Assembly: GCF_009811415.1 (NCBI RefSeq)
Contig: NZ_BLIG01000041.1
Coordinates: forward strand, 1-64,000
Direction: 5' to 3'
DNA from: Alteromonas sp. KUL106
GTDB lineage: Bacteria; Pseudomonadota; Gammaproteobacteria; Enterobacterales; Alteromonadaceae
DNA length: 64,000 nucleotides
The translations under genes and the position numbers were made by a program. Each line of letters opens with the position of its first letter. Position 1 is the stretch's first letter. This document shows, piece after piece, positions 44,574 to 54,182 of the stretch. Under the pieces are notes generated by a model that worked only from the letters and a program-made list of their open reading frames with translations, did not search any database and was not told the origin of the DNA.

Positions 44574-45172
44574 CGGCTCGTTATAAGTGCCACGATATTT
44601 TCGGCAATACTGCGCTTGTCGTTGTGGCTCAATTCGTTATCAATCTTAAAGAGCTGCGGCCAAAAGCACTGCCCTTTTACAAGACTGTCGATTTCATCAA
44701 CAACACGGCTCAGGTCATCATAGTCAACCTTATTATCTGCCTTCGCGGCTTTTAGCCAGCGGTGCAAGGCTGTTTCTTGTGCCCTTAGCTGAGCCACTTC
44801 GTCTTTTAGCTTATCAGGCTCGTAGAAGAAATGCCCTATTGCAACCCTCGCTATATCTAAATGCGCCTCAGTAACGATAAACTCGATATCTTGCAGCACT
44901 AACTCACAAAGCTGTTCCGATAAATCGCGAGACGAGTCGTATTCAACCGTTATGCTTAGCTTTGCTTCTTCAAACTGCTTAGTTATGAGATGCATCACCA
45001 AATCTTCTTTAGTAGCGAAATGATTGTACACCGTGCGCTTAGACACATTCGCTAATTCAGCAAGTTTATCCATGCTGGTACCGTTTACCCCATACTCCTG
45101 AAAAGCCTGAGTTGCAGCCTGAATGATAGCTTCGCGTTTTACGTCACTTCGCGTACGTGTATTGCCGGTCAT
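44558..45172 (-). CDS. TetR/AcrR family repressor
   Basis: 204 residues. The N-terminal HTH is clear: REAIIQAATQAFQEYGVNGTS then MDKLAELANVSKRTVYNHF, the recognition helix ending in KRTVYNHFATKEDL. The C-terminal ligand-binding domain (TetR_C-like, residues ~80-200) has a Cys in GQCFWPQLF. It is divergent from the second RND operon (209-base gap), the usual layout for a local repressor of efflux genes. The drug or metabolite that relieves repression is unknown. Confidence 0.93.
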   Translation of the reverse strand: MTGNTRTRSDVKREAIIQAATQAFQEYGVNGTSMDKLAELANVSKRTVYNHFATKEDLVMHLITKQFEEAKLSITVEYDSSRDLSEQLCELVLQDIEFIVTEAHLDIARVAIGHFFYEPDKLKDEVAQLRAQETALHRWLKAAKADNKVDYDDLSRVVDEIDSLVKGQCFWPQLFKIDNELSHNDKRSIAENIVALITSRYALA

Positions 45173-45210
45173 AATAGTGATCTCGTATTAAGGTGCCTTC
45201 ATTTTACACC

Positions 45211-45265
45211 GTGCAGTTTACTTTTCAATGCGACCGCACTAAAATGCACTCACCAGTTTACTTTG
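45211..45265. promoter_or_regulatory. Repeats in the TetR-RND divergent promoter region
   Basis: CAGTTTACTTT occurs twice, at 45214-45224 and 45254-45264, spaced 40 bases. In addition GTGCAGTTTA (45211-45220) and TAAAATGCAC (45240-45249) form a 10-base inverted repeat with one mismatch. Such paired motifs could be the TetR operator. The exact site cannot be fixed by eye. Confidence 0.35.
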
Positions 45266-45381
45266 ATATTTGAGAGCGTTGAGCTTTCTCTAAAGTACTC
45301 ATATTTAGGGACTTGCATAAGCGAATGCCTAGATACATAAGCCTTGAACTTTATTTACCTGACAATGGATGACATACACCT

Positions 45382-46470
45382 ATGTCTATGATGCGATTTT
45401 CTCACATACTGTTTTTGAGCGTTTTATCGGTTTCAACCCTAACTGCTTGTTCTCAAAAAGAGCCTGTCGAGCAACAAGTAAAGACTGAACCACGCTACGT
45501 TAAACTTGCTACGGTCAGCAATATTCCAGACTTTGACGAATTTACCTTCCCGGCCGTTGTGTCGGCGGTGAAGACTGTAGATTTAAGCTTCGAAGTTTCA
45601 GGTCGACTTATTCAAACTGACTTGGTGACCGGCAGTGACATCAACAAAGGAAAATTACTCGCTACTATCGATCGTAAACCATTTGAACGTCGCGTCGACG
45701 AATCAAAGACTCGCCTCGATCAAGCCAAACGCGAACTCGATAGAATTGAGAAAATGTTTGCACAAAAATTAGTTGCACAAAGCTCTCTTGATACCGCAAA
45801 AACATCCTATGAACTGGCGGTTATCGACTTAAAGAATGCAGAGCAAGATTTAAGCTACACACAGCTTTATGCCCCCTTTGACGCAAAGGTGTCTCAACGT
45901 CTTGTTGAAAACAACAGCTTTGTTGCCGCAGGTACACCGATTGCCCGCCTGCAGGATGTCTCTAAAATCTACTTCAATATCAATGTTCCTGAGCGCCTGC
46001 TTACCGCTAATATTGGTCGTGGCATCAAACAGGCCAGCGCCACGTTGGCCACCAATCGTAGCCAGTGGTACCCCGTGAATTATGTAGAGCACTCCACTCA
46101 ACCTGATCCTGTGTCCCAAACCTATGAAGTAGTATTTGCTATGGAACCTCGCGAAGAACTACCGTTAACACCCGGCGCCCGCGCAGTGGTAAAAGTCAGT
46201 CTTCAAGGCAGTCTATATCCAGAGGGCTTTGTTGTACCGGTAAGATCGCTTGTAGGAGACGAAGCCTCGGGCTTCGCGGTGTGGGTATATAACGATGAAA
46301 CAAATGTGGTGAACAAGCAAGCTGTCAATGTTAAGCACATTCAAAATGAGCTAGCGATCATTGAAGGTAAGCGCCAAGGCGACATCATACTTGGCCAGCA
46401 GGTGGTTGCTGCTGGAGCAACACAAATGCGTGCAGACATGAAAGTGCTTCCTTACAAGGGAGAGAAGTAA
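45382..46470 (+). CDS. RND efflux periplasmic adaptor lipoprotein (second system)
   Basis: 362 residues. It begins with a lipoprotein signal, lipobox TLTAC (Cys near residue 23). Then come a biotinyl-lipoyl-like half (VSFEVSGRLIQTDLV pattern), a helical hairpin (~95-150, LDQAKRELDRIEKMFAQKLVAQSSLDTAKTS divided), and the second half SQRLVENNSFVAAGTPIARLQD. It bridges the RND pump at 46474 to an outer-membrane channel. The pump gene follows after three bases. A TetR gene is divergent upstream. Confidence 0.92.
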   Translation: MSMMRFSHILFLSVLSVSTLTACSQKEPVEQQVKTEPRYVKLATVSNIPDFDEFTFPAVVSAVKTVDLSFEVSGRLIQTDLVTGSDINKGKLLATIDRKPFERRVDESKTRLDQAKRELDRIEKMFAQKLVAQSSLDTAKTSYELAVIDLKNAEQDLSYTQLYAPFDAKVSQRLVENNSFVAAGTPIARLQDVSKIYFNINVPERLLTANIGRGIKQASATLATNRSQWYPVNYVEHSTQPDPVSQTYEVVFAMEPREELPLTPGARAVVKVSLQGSLYPEGFVVPVRSLVGDEASGFAVWVYNDETNVVNKQAVNVKHIQNELAIIEGKRQGDIILGQQVVAAGATQMRADMKVLPYKGEK

Positions 46471-46473
46471 TAT

Positions 46474-49400
46474 ATGGATATTGCACGCTATTCAATTGAT
46501 AAGCCTGTCAACATTTGGCTAATGGTCGTCATCCTGCTCTTAGGCGGCATTTTGGCTATGAGCAAAATTGGCCGCTTAGAAGACCCCGCGTTTACCATTA
46601 AACAGGTAAAGGTATACACCAATTATCCTGGAGCAAGCGCTGAAAAAGTGGAGCGTGAAGTTACCGAGCGCTTAGAAATTGCCATTCAACAAATGCCGCA
46701 GTTAAAAGAAGTAACGTCAATTTCCTCGCCGGGCCTGTCTGAAATAACGGTCGAAGTTAAAAGTACTTACGATAGTAATCTGTTGCCGCAGATCTGGGAT
46801 GAGTTGAGAAAGCGACTTCGCGACACGGCCAACTCATTGCCAACGGGGGCACAAGACCCCGTAGTCTTTGATGATTTTGGTGACGTTTACGGGCTCTATT
46901 ATGCGTTGAGCGCACCCGATTTTGATACCCGAGAACTTAGAGAATTTGCACGCATTATTCGACGCGATTTACTTACCACTGAAGGTGTAGCAAAAGTAAA
47001 CGTGACTGGCGTCCAAAAAGAACAAATAGTGGCTTATATCAACCCCTATCAACTAGCCGGTTTAGGCATTTCCTTTCCTGATCTCGCGGCCCTTTTTGAA
47101 GATAATTTACGCCCCTTTAACGGCGGCCGAATTAAAGTTGACGAGAAAAACGTGCGCCTTATCGTAGAGCGCGCGCCGGATAGGCTTGAAGAGATTTCTA
47201 ACCTTTCTGTAGTAGTGCCGGGGACAAACCGTTCCCTCAGGGTTGCTGATATTGCCACGTTACAGTTAGAGCCGGCCGACATTCAGCCCGTGCGTGTGCG
47301 CTATAACGGCGAAGAAGCATTAACGCTTTCTGTATCGGCGTTGACCGACGTTAATATTGTTGATGTGGGCAAGCGCGTTAACGCCAAAGTGGAGAAGCTA
47401 CTCCAAGAGTTGCCTGTTGGTATTACGCTTACACCTATTTACGATCAAGCCTCGGTGGTTGATGAGTCGGTAACCGGCTTTATCAATAATCTCGTCATGT
47501 CAGTCGCCGTTGTTACTTTAACCCTCTGTTTGTTCATGGGATGGCGCTCAGGTGTGGTAGTTGGCTCAGTGCTTCTTGTTACCGTGCTAGGTACTATCCT
47601 TGTTATGTGGCTCATGGATATTCAGCTTCAGCGAATATCCCTTGGTGCTATGGTTATTGCCATGGGCATGCTGGTCGATAACGCTATTGTGGTTGCCGAA
47701 GGTATGATGCTGCGCATGGCCACAGGCTCTACAGCTAAAGAATCTGCTAGCTTTATTGTCAAGCGAACCCAATGGCCTCTACTTGGCGCAACCGTTATTG
47801 GTATTGCGGCGTTTTCAGGCATCGGTCTTTCAAACGATGCCACCGGCGAGTTTCTTTACTCGTTATTTGCCGTCGTGTTGGTTTCTCTAATGATAAGTTG
47901 GGTATTAGCGGTCACCTTGGTGCCAGTGCTAGGCGCGTATTTCTACCGCAAAGGTATGGGTCAGACTGCAGGCAACGAACTCTCAGCATCGCAGCGCTGG
48001 TTTAAGCGTACATTGCTTGGCGCACTTAAACTTCGCTGGGTAACCATTGGTGTATTGTTTGTTATTACCATTATGGCCTACGGAAGCTTTGGCATGGTAA
48101 AACAAGGGTTCTTCCCGCCGTCAAACGCGCCGCTATTTTTTGTTCACTACTGGGGCCCCCAGGATAGAGATATTCGCGCTACAGAAGTCATCGCAAAAGA
48201 AGTAGAAGCGCGCATTTTAGACATGGAAAACGTAACGGCTGTCACTACCTTTATTGGGCAAGGTGCTGACCGGTTTACCCTCACCTATGCGCCTAAAAGC
48301 GCTAACGAAAACTATGCTTTTTTCATGGTTCGCGCGAATGAACTCGACAAGATCCCGGCTATCCAAAATGCCCTTTCAGAGAAGCTTACCGACCTAGACT
48401 TTGACGCGAGCTTTTATATGGAGCGCATGCAGTTTGGGCCTGGTTCGGGGGCTAAATTAGAAGCCCGTTTCTCGGGCCCTGATACCGAGGTGCTTCGCGA
48501 ACTTGCCGATAAAGCGAAAGCCCTGCTTTTTGCTGACGGACAAGTAAAAGATGTACGTCACAACTGGCGCGAAAAAGGCTTTGCCATTAACACCCAGTTT
48601 GACAATTACAACGCGGGCATTGCCGGTGTATCACATAACGACTTTAGCCAAACGATTCAATACGCAAGTAGCGGTGTTCGACTCGGTACGGTGCAAGATG
48701 GTGACTATGCCTACAACATCATTGCGAAGATGGGTAAAGCAGAAGATACCGAGCTTCAATCAATACGCGAATCGCAAGTGTGGTCTACACAGCAGCGCCA
48801 GTACGTGCCTTTCACACAGGTATCGCAAGGTTTGGAGCTTATGACTGAAGAAATGCGTATACATCGTCTCAATCGCGTTCGCACCATCACGGTAGAAGCC
48901 GAACCCGGTGACCATGAAACTGCCGCCAAAGCGTTGGCGAGAATTCGCCCGCTTATCGAAAAGATTGAGCTGCCTGCAGGTTATTCACTGGAATGGGGCG
49001 GCGAATTCGAAAGCTCTAGCGACGCACAAAAAGCGCTGGGAGCAGGCTTACCTGCTGGCTTCTTGGTGATGTTCATTATCTCAGTATTGCTTTTTGGTCA
49101 CGCTCGTCAGCCGTTGATTATTTGGCTTGTGGTGCCAATGGCTATTGTTGGTGTAGTCACCGGCTTACTGGGTACTGATATGCCGTTTGGCTTCATGTCG
49201 CTTCTGGGTTTTTTGAGCTTGTTCGGTATGCTTATAAAAAATGCCATTGTACTGATTGAAGAAATTGATCTTCAAATAGAAGAAGGTCTAGCCATTCGAC
49301 AAGCGATTGTCGACGCTACCATCAGCCGTGTTCGCCCTGTATCACTTGCTGCGGTTACTACTATTTTAGGGATGGCGCCGCTGCTGTTCGACGCTTTTTT

Positions 49401-49515
49401 TGCCGACATGGCAGTGACTATTATGGGCGGTTTGGCCTTTGCCACGGTACTTACCCTTATCGCTGTACCCGTGCTTTACAGCCTGCTGTTTAGGGTTAGC
49501 TATCGCAAACGCTAA
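46474..49515 (+). CDS. RND efflux transporter, AcrB/HAE family (second system)
   Basis: 1013 residues, twelve helices, two periplasmic loops. N-terminus SIDKPVNIWLMVVILLLGG; NYPGASAEKVEREVTERLE in the first loop; the proton-relay segment GMLVDNAIVVAEGMML with a single Asp where AcrB has an Asp pair; and FLSLFGMLIKNAIVLIEEID in the second half. It pumps hydrophobic or amphipathic compounds out with the adaptor at 45382 and a TolC-like channel. Expression is probably controlled by the divergent TetR regulator. Confidence 0.93.
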   Translation: MDIARYSIDKPVNIWLMVVILLLGGILAMSKIGRLEDPAFTIKQVKVYTNYPGASAEKVEREVTERLEIAIQQMPQLKEVTSISSPGLSEITVEVKSTYDSNLLPQIWDELRKRLRDTANSLPTGAQDPVVFDDFGDVYGLYYALSAPDFDTRELREFARIIRRDLLTTEGVAKVNVTGVQKEQIVAYINPYQLAGLGISFPDLAALFEDNLRPFNGGRIKVDEKNVRLIVERAPDRLEEISNLSVVVPGTNRSLRVADIATLQLEPADIQPVRVRYNGEEALTLSVSALTDVNIVDVGKRVNAKVEKLLQELPVGITLTPIYDQASVVDESVTGFINNLVMSVAVVTLTLCLFMGWRSGVVVGSVLLVTVLGTILVMWLMDIQLQRISLGAMVIAMGMLVDNAIVVAEGMMLRMATGSTAKESASFIVKRTQWPLLGATVIGIAAFSGIGLSNDATGEFLYSLFAVVLVSLMISWVLAVTLVPVLGAYFYRKGMGQTAGNELSASQRWFKRTLLGALKLRWVTIGVLFVITIMAYGSFGMVKQGFFPPSNAPLFFVHYWGPQDRDIRATEVIAKEVEARILDMENVTAVTTFIGQGADRFTLTYAPKSANENYAFFMVRANELDKIPAIQNALSEKLTDLDFDASFYMERMQFGPGSGAKLEARFSGPDTEVLRELADKAKALLFADGQVKDVRHNWREKGFAINTQFDNYNAGIAGVSHNDFSQTIQYASSGVRLGTVQDGDYAYNIIAKMGKAEDTELQSIRESQVWSTQQRQYVPFTQVSQGLELMTEEMRIHRLNRVRTITVEAEPGDHETAAKALARIRPLIEKIELPAGYSLEWGGEFESSSDAQKALGAGLPAGFLVMFIISVLLFGHARQPLIIWLVVPMAIVGVVTGLLGTDMPFGFMSLLGFLSLFGMLIKNAIVLIEEIDLQIEEGLAIRQAIVDATISRVRPVSLAAVTTILGMAPLLFDAFFADMAVTIMGGLAFATVLTLIAVPVLYSLLFRVSYRKR

Positions 49516-49531
49516 CGCTTGCTCAGACTCG

Positions 49532-49590
49532 GCCTCTCTGCTGGAATTTTCACAATCCCTGACAGAGAGGCTAAAGCCTTCAAAAGGCTT
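49532..49590. terminator. Two hairpins between the RND operon and the CBS gene
   Basis: GCCTCTCTG (49532-49540) pairs with CAGAGAGGC (49563-49571) over a 22-base loop. A second stem AAGCCTT / AAGGCTT (49574-49590) has a 3-base loop and is followed by a short T-rich stretch. They lie between convergent genes and probably end one or both transcripts, though neither has a classic T-run. Confidence 0.45.
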
Positions 49591-49619
49591 GTCACCGTTT
49601 TTGATTTACGTGTGCTTAC

Positions 49620-50042
49620 CTAACGTTTTGCCTCTACCCTACTTTGCATGAACTTCATCACATCGCGCCACGACACCATGCCGACTGGGTGCCTCTTGTC
49701 ATTAATGATCGGTATACAAGAAATTTTGTGAGTGTTGAATAGCTCGATAGCGGAAAATACAGAATCTGTTGGGTTTAACGTAATCACTTCGCGGGTCATA
49801 ATTTGATGCGCGCGCTTATCCAATGTTGCCCGGTCTAGCATACGCTCGCTTAAAGTGTCGACAAAAGGACTGACGGACTTCATTAAATCTCTATCAGATA
49901 TAATGCCCTGCAGCTTATTGTCATGAACCACGACCAGATGATGAAAACCTGTTGCTGCAAAGAGTTCACGTAACGACTGTAAACTGTCATCCATGTGCAC
50001 GCTAACCACCCGTGTAGACATAATTTTCGCAATGCTCATCAA
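49620..50042 (-). CDS. CBS-domain pair protein
   Basis: 140 residues, essentially two CBS motifs: AKIMSTRVVSVHMDDSLQSL with HHLVVVHDNKLQGIISDRDL, and HQIMTREVITLNPTDSVFSA with SCIPIINDKRHPVGMVSWRDV. Such stand-alone CBS pairs bind adenine nucleotides and regulate partners. There is no second domain to hint at the target. The start has AAAGGAGCG just before the ATG. Confidence 0.9.
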   Translation of the reverse strand: MMSIAKIMSTRVVSVHMDDSLQSLRELFAATGFHHLVVVHDNKLQGIISDRDLMKSVSPFVDTLSERMLDRATLDKRAHQIMTREVITLNPTDSVFSAIELFNTHKISCIPIINDKRHPVGMVSWRDVMKFMQSRVEAKR

Positions 50043-50152
50043 CGCTCCTTTTTCACGTAAAAACCCTATCTTGCTGTAAAAGTATCACTTTTGTGTTAAG
50101 CGGCAACCATAGCATAGCCCATCTCGAGCAACGTGCAGTTTGCACCGTTGCG

Positions 50153-50650
50153 CTAAACGTATGGGTTTTCACCCATAGCAACGGCCACGCAGAATAACCG
50201 CAAGTCTAGCTCAAGTTGATGGTAATCAGGTTCCATATAGCAACAAAGTTTATAGAACGCTTTATTGTGGTCTTTTTCTTTAAAGTGGGCTAATTCATGC
50301 ACTACCAGCGCTTTCAACAAAGGTTCGGGCGCGTAAAGTAAGTCGTTATTGATGGCCAAATCATGTTTTCGCGTTTTCCCCTGCATACGGTATGTATGCG
50401 TACCCAGTGCGTTCGTTATCATATCGCCTTGCTTTTTAAACGCGGCCCGCCCAAACGGTGGGGCATTTTTCAAATACCTTTTTTTTAAGTCGGTCGCATA
50501 TTGATAAAGCAATTTGTCGGTGGTTATGTCATGAGCTTCAGGGTATTTTTTTAACAAATAGGTTTTTAGCCGGTTGTCTGAAATGAGCTGTAGCGCTTGC
50601 TCCACAATCTTTGCGGGGTAGCCATTAAAATAACGAGCATATTCGTTCAC
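50153..50650 (-). CDS. YgjP-like metallopeptidase-domain protein (DUF45/WLM type)
   Basis: 165 residues. The zinc motif is H118-E-L-A-H122 with a third ligand H128 in KDHNKAF. Residues ~60-110 carry LGTHTYRMQGKTRKHDLAINNDLL. The family includes E. coli YgjP. Length and motif agree, but the physiological substrate is not certain; some family members have been linked to nucleotide hydrolysis rather than proteolysis. Cytoplasmic, single gene. Confidence 0.85.
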   Translation of the reverse strand: MNEYARYFNGYPAKIVEQALQLISDNRLKTYLLKKYPEAHDITTDKLLYQYATDLKKRYLKNAPPFGRAAFKKQGDMITNALGTHTYRMQGKTRKHDLAINNDLLYAPEPLLKALVVHELAHFKEKDHNKAFYKLCCYMEPDYHQLELDLRLFCVAVAMGENPYV

Positions 50651-50866
50651 GTTTTATTTCTCCCTTACCGCAGGCAAGTATAAAGCATTTGAACGCTGTG
50701 GACAGCGCAGCCTCATCACAGCGGGCTTTTTAACAACGTTTTTAAATACAAAACGTTATTTTTTCAGTGAATTCTTCGTTTCTTTACTAAGCTTGTACTA
50801 AAATAAAATTGTCATGACGCCACGTTTTCGGCAACAATGTACATTGACTTCGGACAAGGTTAAAAC

Positions 50867-52111
50867 ATGATGAAAAAGCCGTACATGTTCTTCACGGCAA
50901 TGGTAAGTCTCCTATGGGCTAACGGCACGTCAGCTGAACAAAATAGACTAAACATTAGCGGTTTTGGCACATTGGCATCGGCCACTGCCGACACCCGCAC
51001 TTATCAATTTCGTACCGACCGTTCACAAGCTGAGTTTGCCAAAAAGGACGGTTTTGCGTTTAAACCCTTGAGTTTAATCGGCGTACAGCTTGATTACAGC
51101 CTGTCGAACGATCTCGATTTTGTAGGGCAATTTGTTTATCGCGAGCAAGATGAACAAAATATCAACTCGATAACTCAAATGGCCTTTCTCAGGTACGGCA
51201 TTACCCCATCATGGCAAGTAAGAGCGGGCAGGCTCGCCGCCGATATTTTTCACTTCAGTGATACCAGAGACGTTTCTATTGCCTATCCGTGGGTGAAAGT
51301 GCCCACTGAAGTTTATGGCATTGTACCTGCTCGAAGCTTCGACGGTGCCGACATTAGCTACACGACGCGCTTTCGCGATTTTAACTTATTAGTCAAAGGC
51401 TTCTGGGGAAGTGGCGAAAGCGATTTTACCAGTGCAGATTATAGCCCCATTACGTTTAACGACTTACGCTCCATAGGCGTTGAGTTCGTCGCTTTTGATT
51501 GGAGTATTGCCCTAAAACACACGCAGACAGAAGCTAAAAATGACAATGCTGACTCAGCTTTTGTTTCCTCTTCGGTGGCGCAGTTACAGCCTTTCTGGAG
51601 TGGCGCTACCGCGTTTGCCAATTCTTTAAGCTTACGCGGTGCGAACATTCAATACACGTCTGTGTACGTTAACCGTTTCTTAGGTGATTGGGAGCTCTCT
51701 TCAGAGCTATCGCATATTGATTCAGATTCAATTGCCCTAAGACATTCTTTTAATGGCTTTATCAATTTAAGCTATCTTTATGGTGCTCACACCTTCTACG
51801 CACTTTATTCTTTTGCCGAAACAGATGACTACTTCCTCAGTGAAGCACAGCCCGATTTTCCTATTAATCCCAATACCGCCGAATTAGCTATTTTTGTAGA
51901 AGAAGTGGCCAGCACGCTGGCCCATCGCCAACGGTCATTATCGGTTGGCTGGCGTTGGGATCTAAAAGAAAACCTGGCGTTTAAAGCACAAATCGAACGG
52001 ACTGACGTTAAAGCAAGAGGTACTGGCCTTCGAGCACGCGACGGCTTGGTCGTTGACGATGAAGACGGCGTAGCGCACACCCTATTCCTCGCTTTAAGCT
52101 TTAGTTTTTAA
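50867..52111 (+). CDS. Outer-membrane porin-like beta-barrel
   Basis: 414 residues with a signal peptide of ~23 (ending GTSAEQ), many alternating amphipathic strands (GVQLDYSLSNDLDFVGQFVYR, then AFLRYGITPSWQVRAGRLA), and a terminal Phe (LALSFSF). It resembles Gram-negative porins, but I cannot place it in a named family. It is first in an operon with a PstS-like periplasmic protein (10-base gap) and a membrane diguanylate cyclase. The channel could bring the sensed solute into the periplasm. A ribosome site AAGGTT precedes the ATG. Confidence 0.78.
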   Translation: MMKKPYMFFTAMVSLLWANGTSAEQNRLNISGFGTLASATADTRTYQFRTDRSQAEFAKKDGFAFKPLSLIGVQLDYSLSNDLDFVGQFVYREQDEQNINSITQMAFLRYGITPSWQVRAGRLAADIFHFSDTRDVSIAYPWVKVPTEVYGIVPARSFDGADISYTTRFRDFNLLVKGFWGSGESDFTSADYSPITFNDLRSIGVEFVAFDWSIALKHTQTEAKNDNADSAFVSSSVAQLQPFWSGATAFANSLSLRGANIQYTSVYVNRFLGDWELSSELSHIDSDSIALRHSFNGFINLSYLYGAHTFYALYSFAETDDYFLSEAQPDFPINPNTAELAIFVEEVASTLAHRQRSLSVGWRWDLKENLAFKAQIERTDVKARGTGLRARDGLVVDDEDGVAHTLFLALSFSF

Positions 52112-52121
52112 GAAGGTGAGC

Positions 52122-52565
52122 ATGATATTGTTGAAACGCTTACCGTTAATCGTCACCTTAGGATTGCTAATACATGGCTTTACTTTTGTTGCATATGCGC
52201 AAGAGAAAATTGTCGTTGTAACGAATCGCAACAATGATGTGCAGGCAATGGATAAGAAAGGACTAATCGACCTCTTTATGGGTAAATACTCAGCGTTTCC
52301 TAACGGGAAAGAAGCGACCCCTATCGATGTAGAGTTAGAGGGTGAGCTCAAAAGTCAGTTTTATCAATCTTTGGTCGGGCTTCCTCTTGCAAGGGTAAAT
52401 GCCTATTGGTCACGGCTCAAGTTCTCGGGGCGGGTGAAGCCTCCTGCTATAGAGCAAACCATCGATGACATTAAGCTGCGTCTTGAAGAAGATGAATCAG
52501 CGCTGGCGTATGTGTATGAATCATATGTGACCGATAACATGAAGGTAGTATTTCGTTTTGATTAA
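52122..52565 (+). CDS. PstS-like periplasmic binding protein (small)
   Basis: About 147 residues from ATG 52122, with AAGAAGGTGAG just before; a GTG at 52116 is an alternative. A signal peptide (ending VAYAQ) is followed by KIVVVTNRNNDVQAMDKKGLIDLFMG, then LPLARVNAYWSRLKFSG and a short lobe. This pattern is found in phosphate-binding-like proteins (PBP domain) that are smaller than PstS. The full two-lobe PstS fold would need ~300 residues, so this is a reduced form. It ends eight bases inside the start of the diguanylate cyclase gene, so it is probably the periplasmic regulator of that enzyme (inference). Confidence 0.75.
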   Translation: MILLKRLPLIVTLGLLIHGFTFVAYAQEKIVVVTNRNNDVQAMDKKGLIDLFMGKYSAFPNGKEATPIDVELEGELKSQFYQSLVGLPLARVNAYWSRLKFSGRVKPPAIEQTIDDIKLRLEEDESALAYVYESYVTDNMKVVFRFD

Positions 52566-54162
52566 TGTTCGGGGTCTAGGTTTTCGCTTCTTTCTGTTTC
52601 TCGTTGTAGCTGCCATGATAGTGGTGCTTGTCACCGCGGAATTTTTTTATAGAGCTACCTATGAAAACGAAATCAACGAAGCCAACAATGATATAGAAGA
52701 GCTTTATCAAACCGTTGGTGCAACAGCATCGATTGCAGCATTTTTAGAAGATGAAGATTTAGCCAAAGAAGCTATCAACGGCTTAGTTAAAACCAAAAAG
52801 ATTCTTGCTGCCTCTATAAAAAGTGAAGCTCTCTATTATCAAGCGAATGTGACAGAAGCGATAAACAAAGACACCGAACCTCGAATATTTGTGGTCAGGC
52901 ACCCCTTCATGCCGGAAGAGTCACTTGCTGAGGTGAAAGTGTACCCAAACTTCGAATACATCATTCAACAAGCAGATAAAATCAGTACCGACAATAGTTA
53001 CTCACTCTATGTTGAGGCACTCGTCGTCGGCATCGTTGCTTTATTTATCACTTACTACATTATTATTTCGCCCATGTTACGTGTAGGGCGTTCACTGCAC
53101 AAAATAACGCCAGGAACAAAAGAGCGAATTGATATTCCCGACTACCACGCGCAAAGTGAAATCGGCGCATTGGTACAAGACACCAACGAGCTATTAAACA
53201 AGGTTGAAGAACAATTCACTCAAGAGCGCCAGCTAAGAGAAGAAATAGAGTTCCTAGAAAAACGCTTCAGGATGCTGTTTGAAAATGCCAAAACAGCCAC
53301 GGTGTTAATGGCAGAAAACGGCATTATTGAACTTCGAAATAATGCCTTTAACGATCTAGTGGAAAAAATTGGTCTGGGAGTAAAACAGGGCTACGGTGAA
53401 CTGTTAGACGAACTATTTGAAACGCCCGACGCAATGAAATCAGCGCTAAAGGAAGCATTTGCACGCAACGAGTTCGCTACGGGAGAATACAAGCTGAAAA
53501 GTAGCGCAAATGATAGTGCTATCTGGGTTCAGCTTATAGCCAGCCCCTTGTTAACAGAAGACGGTGAGCGTTATTATCAACTCGCACTAAATGACATTTC
53601 AAGTCGTAGGCAAGAGCTTCAGAAGCTTGCTCTGCAAGCAGATTTCGACGCGTTGACGGGCATCTATAATCGAAACGGCGGTGAAAAGCTTATTACTAAA
53701 CTGATGAAAAAAGAACATCAGTTCGCGTTAACGCTTATCGACCTTAACGGCTTTAAAGCGGTCAATGATATATACGGGCATGATGCGGGTGATGAGGTGC
53801 TCATTTTTGTTGCAGAACAGCTAAAAGAAAAAATACGTAAGAATGATGTTGCTATTCGCTGGGGCGGTGATGAATTTGTACTGCTTCTTCAAGCTGATGA
53901 CGAAGAATCTGTTAAAAGCGTTATAGAAAAAGTAAACACTGGTGTTAAACAGCCTTTTTATTTCAACAACGACACCAAGCCTACTGTGGTTTCAATGAGC
54001 GTAGGTGTGGCATTTTATCCGCAAACAAGCTGTAATTTGCATGCGCTGATAAAATCAGCTGACATTGCTATGTATAAAGCAAAGCAGAACAAGATAGCCG
54101 CACCTGACGACTACCTTTTTTTCGCTGCGCCCGAGATCATTGATACCGAAAGAAACCAGTAA
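52558..54162 (+). CDS. Membrane diguanylate cyclase with a YfiN-like periplasmic sensor
   Basis: 534 residues. Helix 1 (FLFLVVAAMIVVLVTAEFF), a periplasmic domain (~30-155) with TVGATASIAAFLEDEDLAKEA typical of CHASE8 sensors such as YfiN, helix 2 (LYVEALVVGIVALFITYYI), a HAMP-like linker, a PAS-like domain (~235-360), then GGDEF with active motif GGDEF (436-440) and I-site RKND. It should synthesise c-di-GMP. The start is TTG, overlapping the upstream PstS-like gene by 8 bases; no ATG is in frame nearby. The layout is like the YfiBNR system, where periplasmic YfiR restrains YfiN. Confidence 0.88.
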   Translation: MINVRGLGFRFFLFLVVAAMIVVLVTAEFFYRATYENEINEANNDIEELYQTVGATASIAAFLEDEDLAKEAINGLVKTKKILAASIKSEALYYQANVTEAINKDTEPRIFVVRHPFMPEESLAEVKVYPNFEYIIQQADKISTDNSYSLYVEALVVGIVALFITYYIIISPMLRVGRSLHKITPGTKERIDIPDYHAQSEIGALVQDTNELLNKVEEQFTQERQLREEIEFLEKRFRMLFENAKTATVLMAENGIIELRNNAFNDLVEKIGLGVKQGYGELLDELFETPDAMKSALKEAFARNEFATGEYKLKSSANDSAIWVQLIASPLLTEDGERYYQLALNDISSRRQELQKLALQADFDALTGIYNRNGGEKLITKLMKKEHQFALTLIDLNGFKAVNDIYGHDAGDEVLIFVAEQLKEKIRKNDVAIRWGGDEFVLLLQADDEESVKSVIEKVNTGVKQPFYFNNDTKPTVVSMSVGVAFYPQTSCNLHALIKSADIAMYKAKQNKIAAPDDYLFFAAPEIIDTERNQ

Positions 54163-54182
54163 AGCTTACTCGATTTTTTGCC

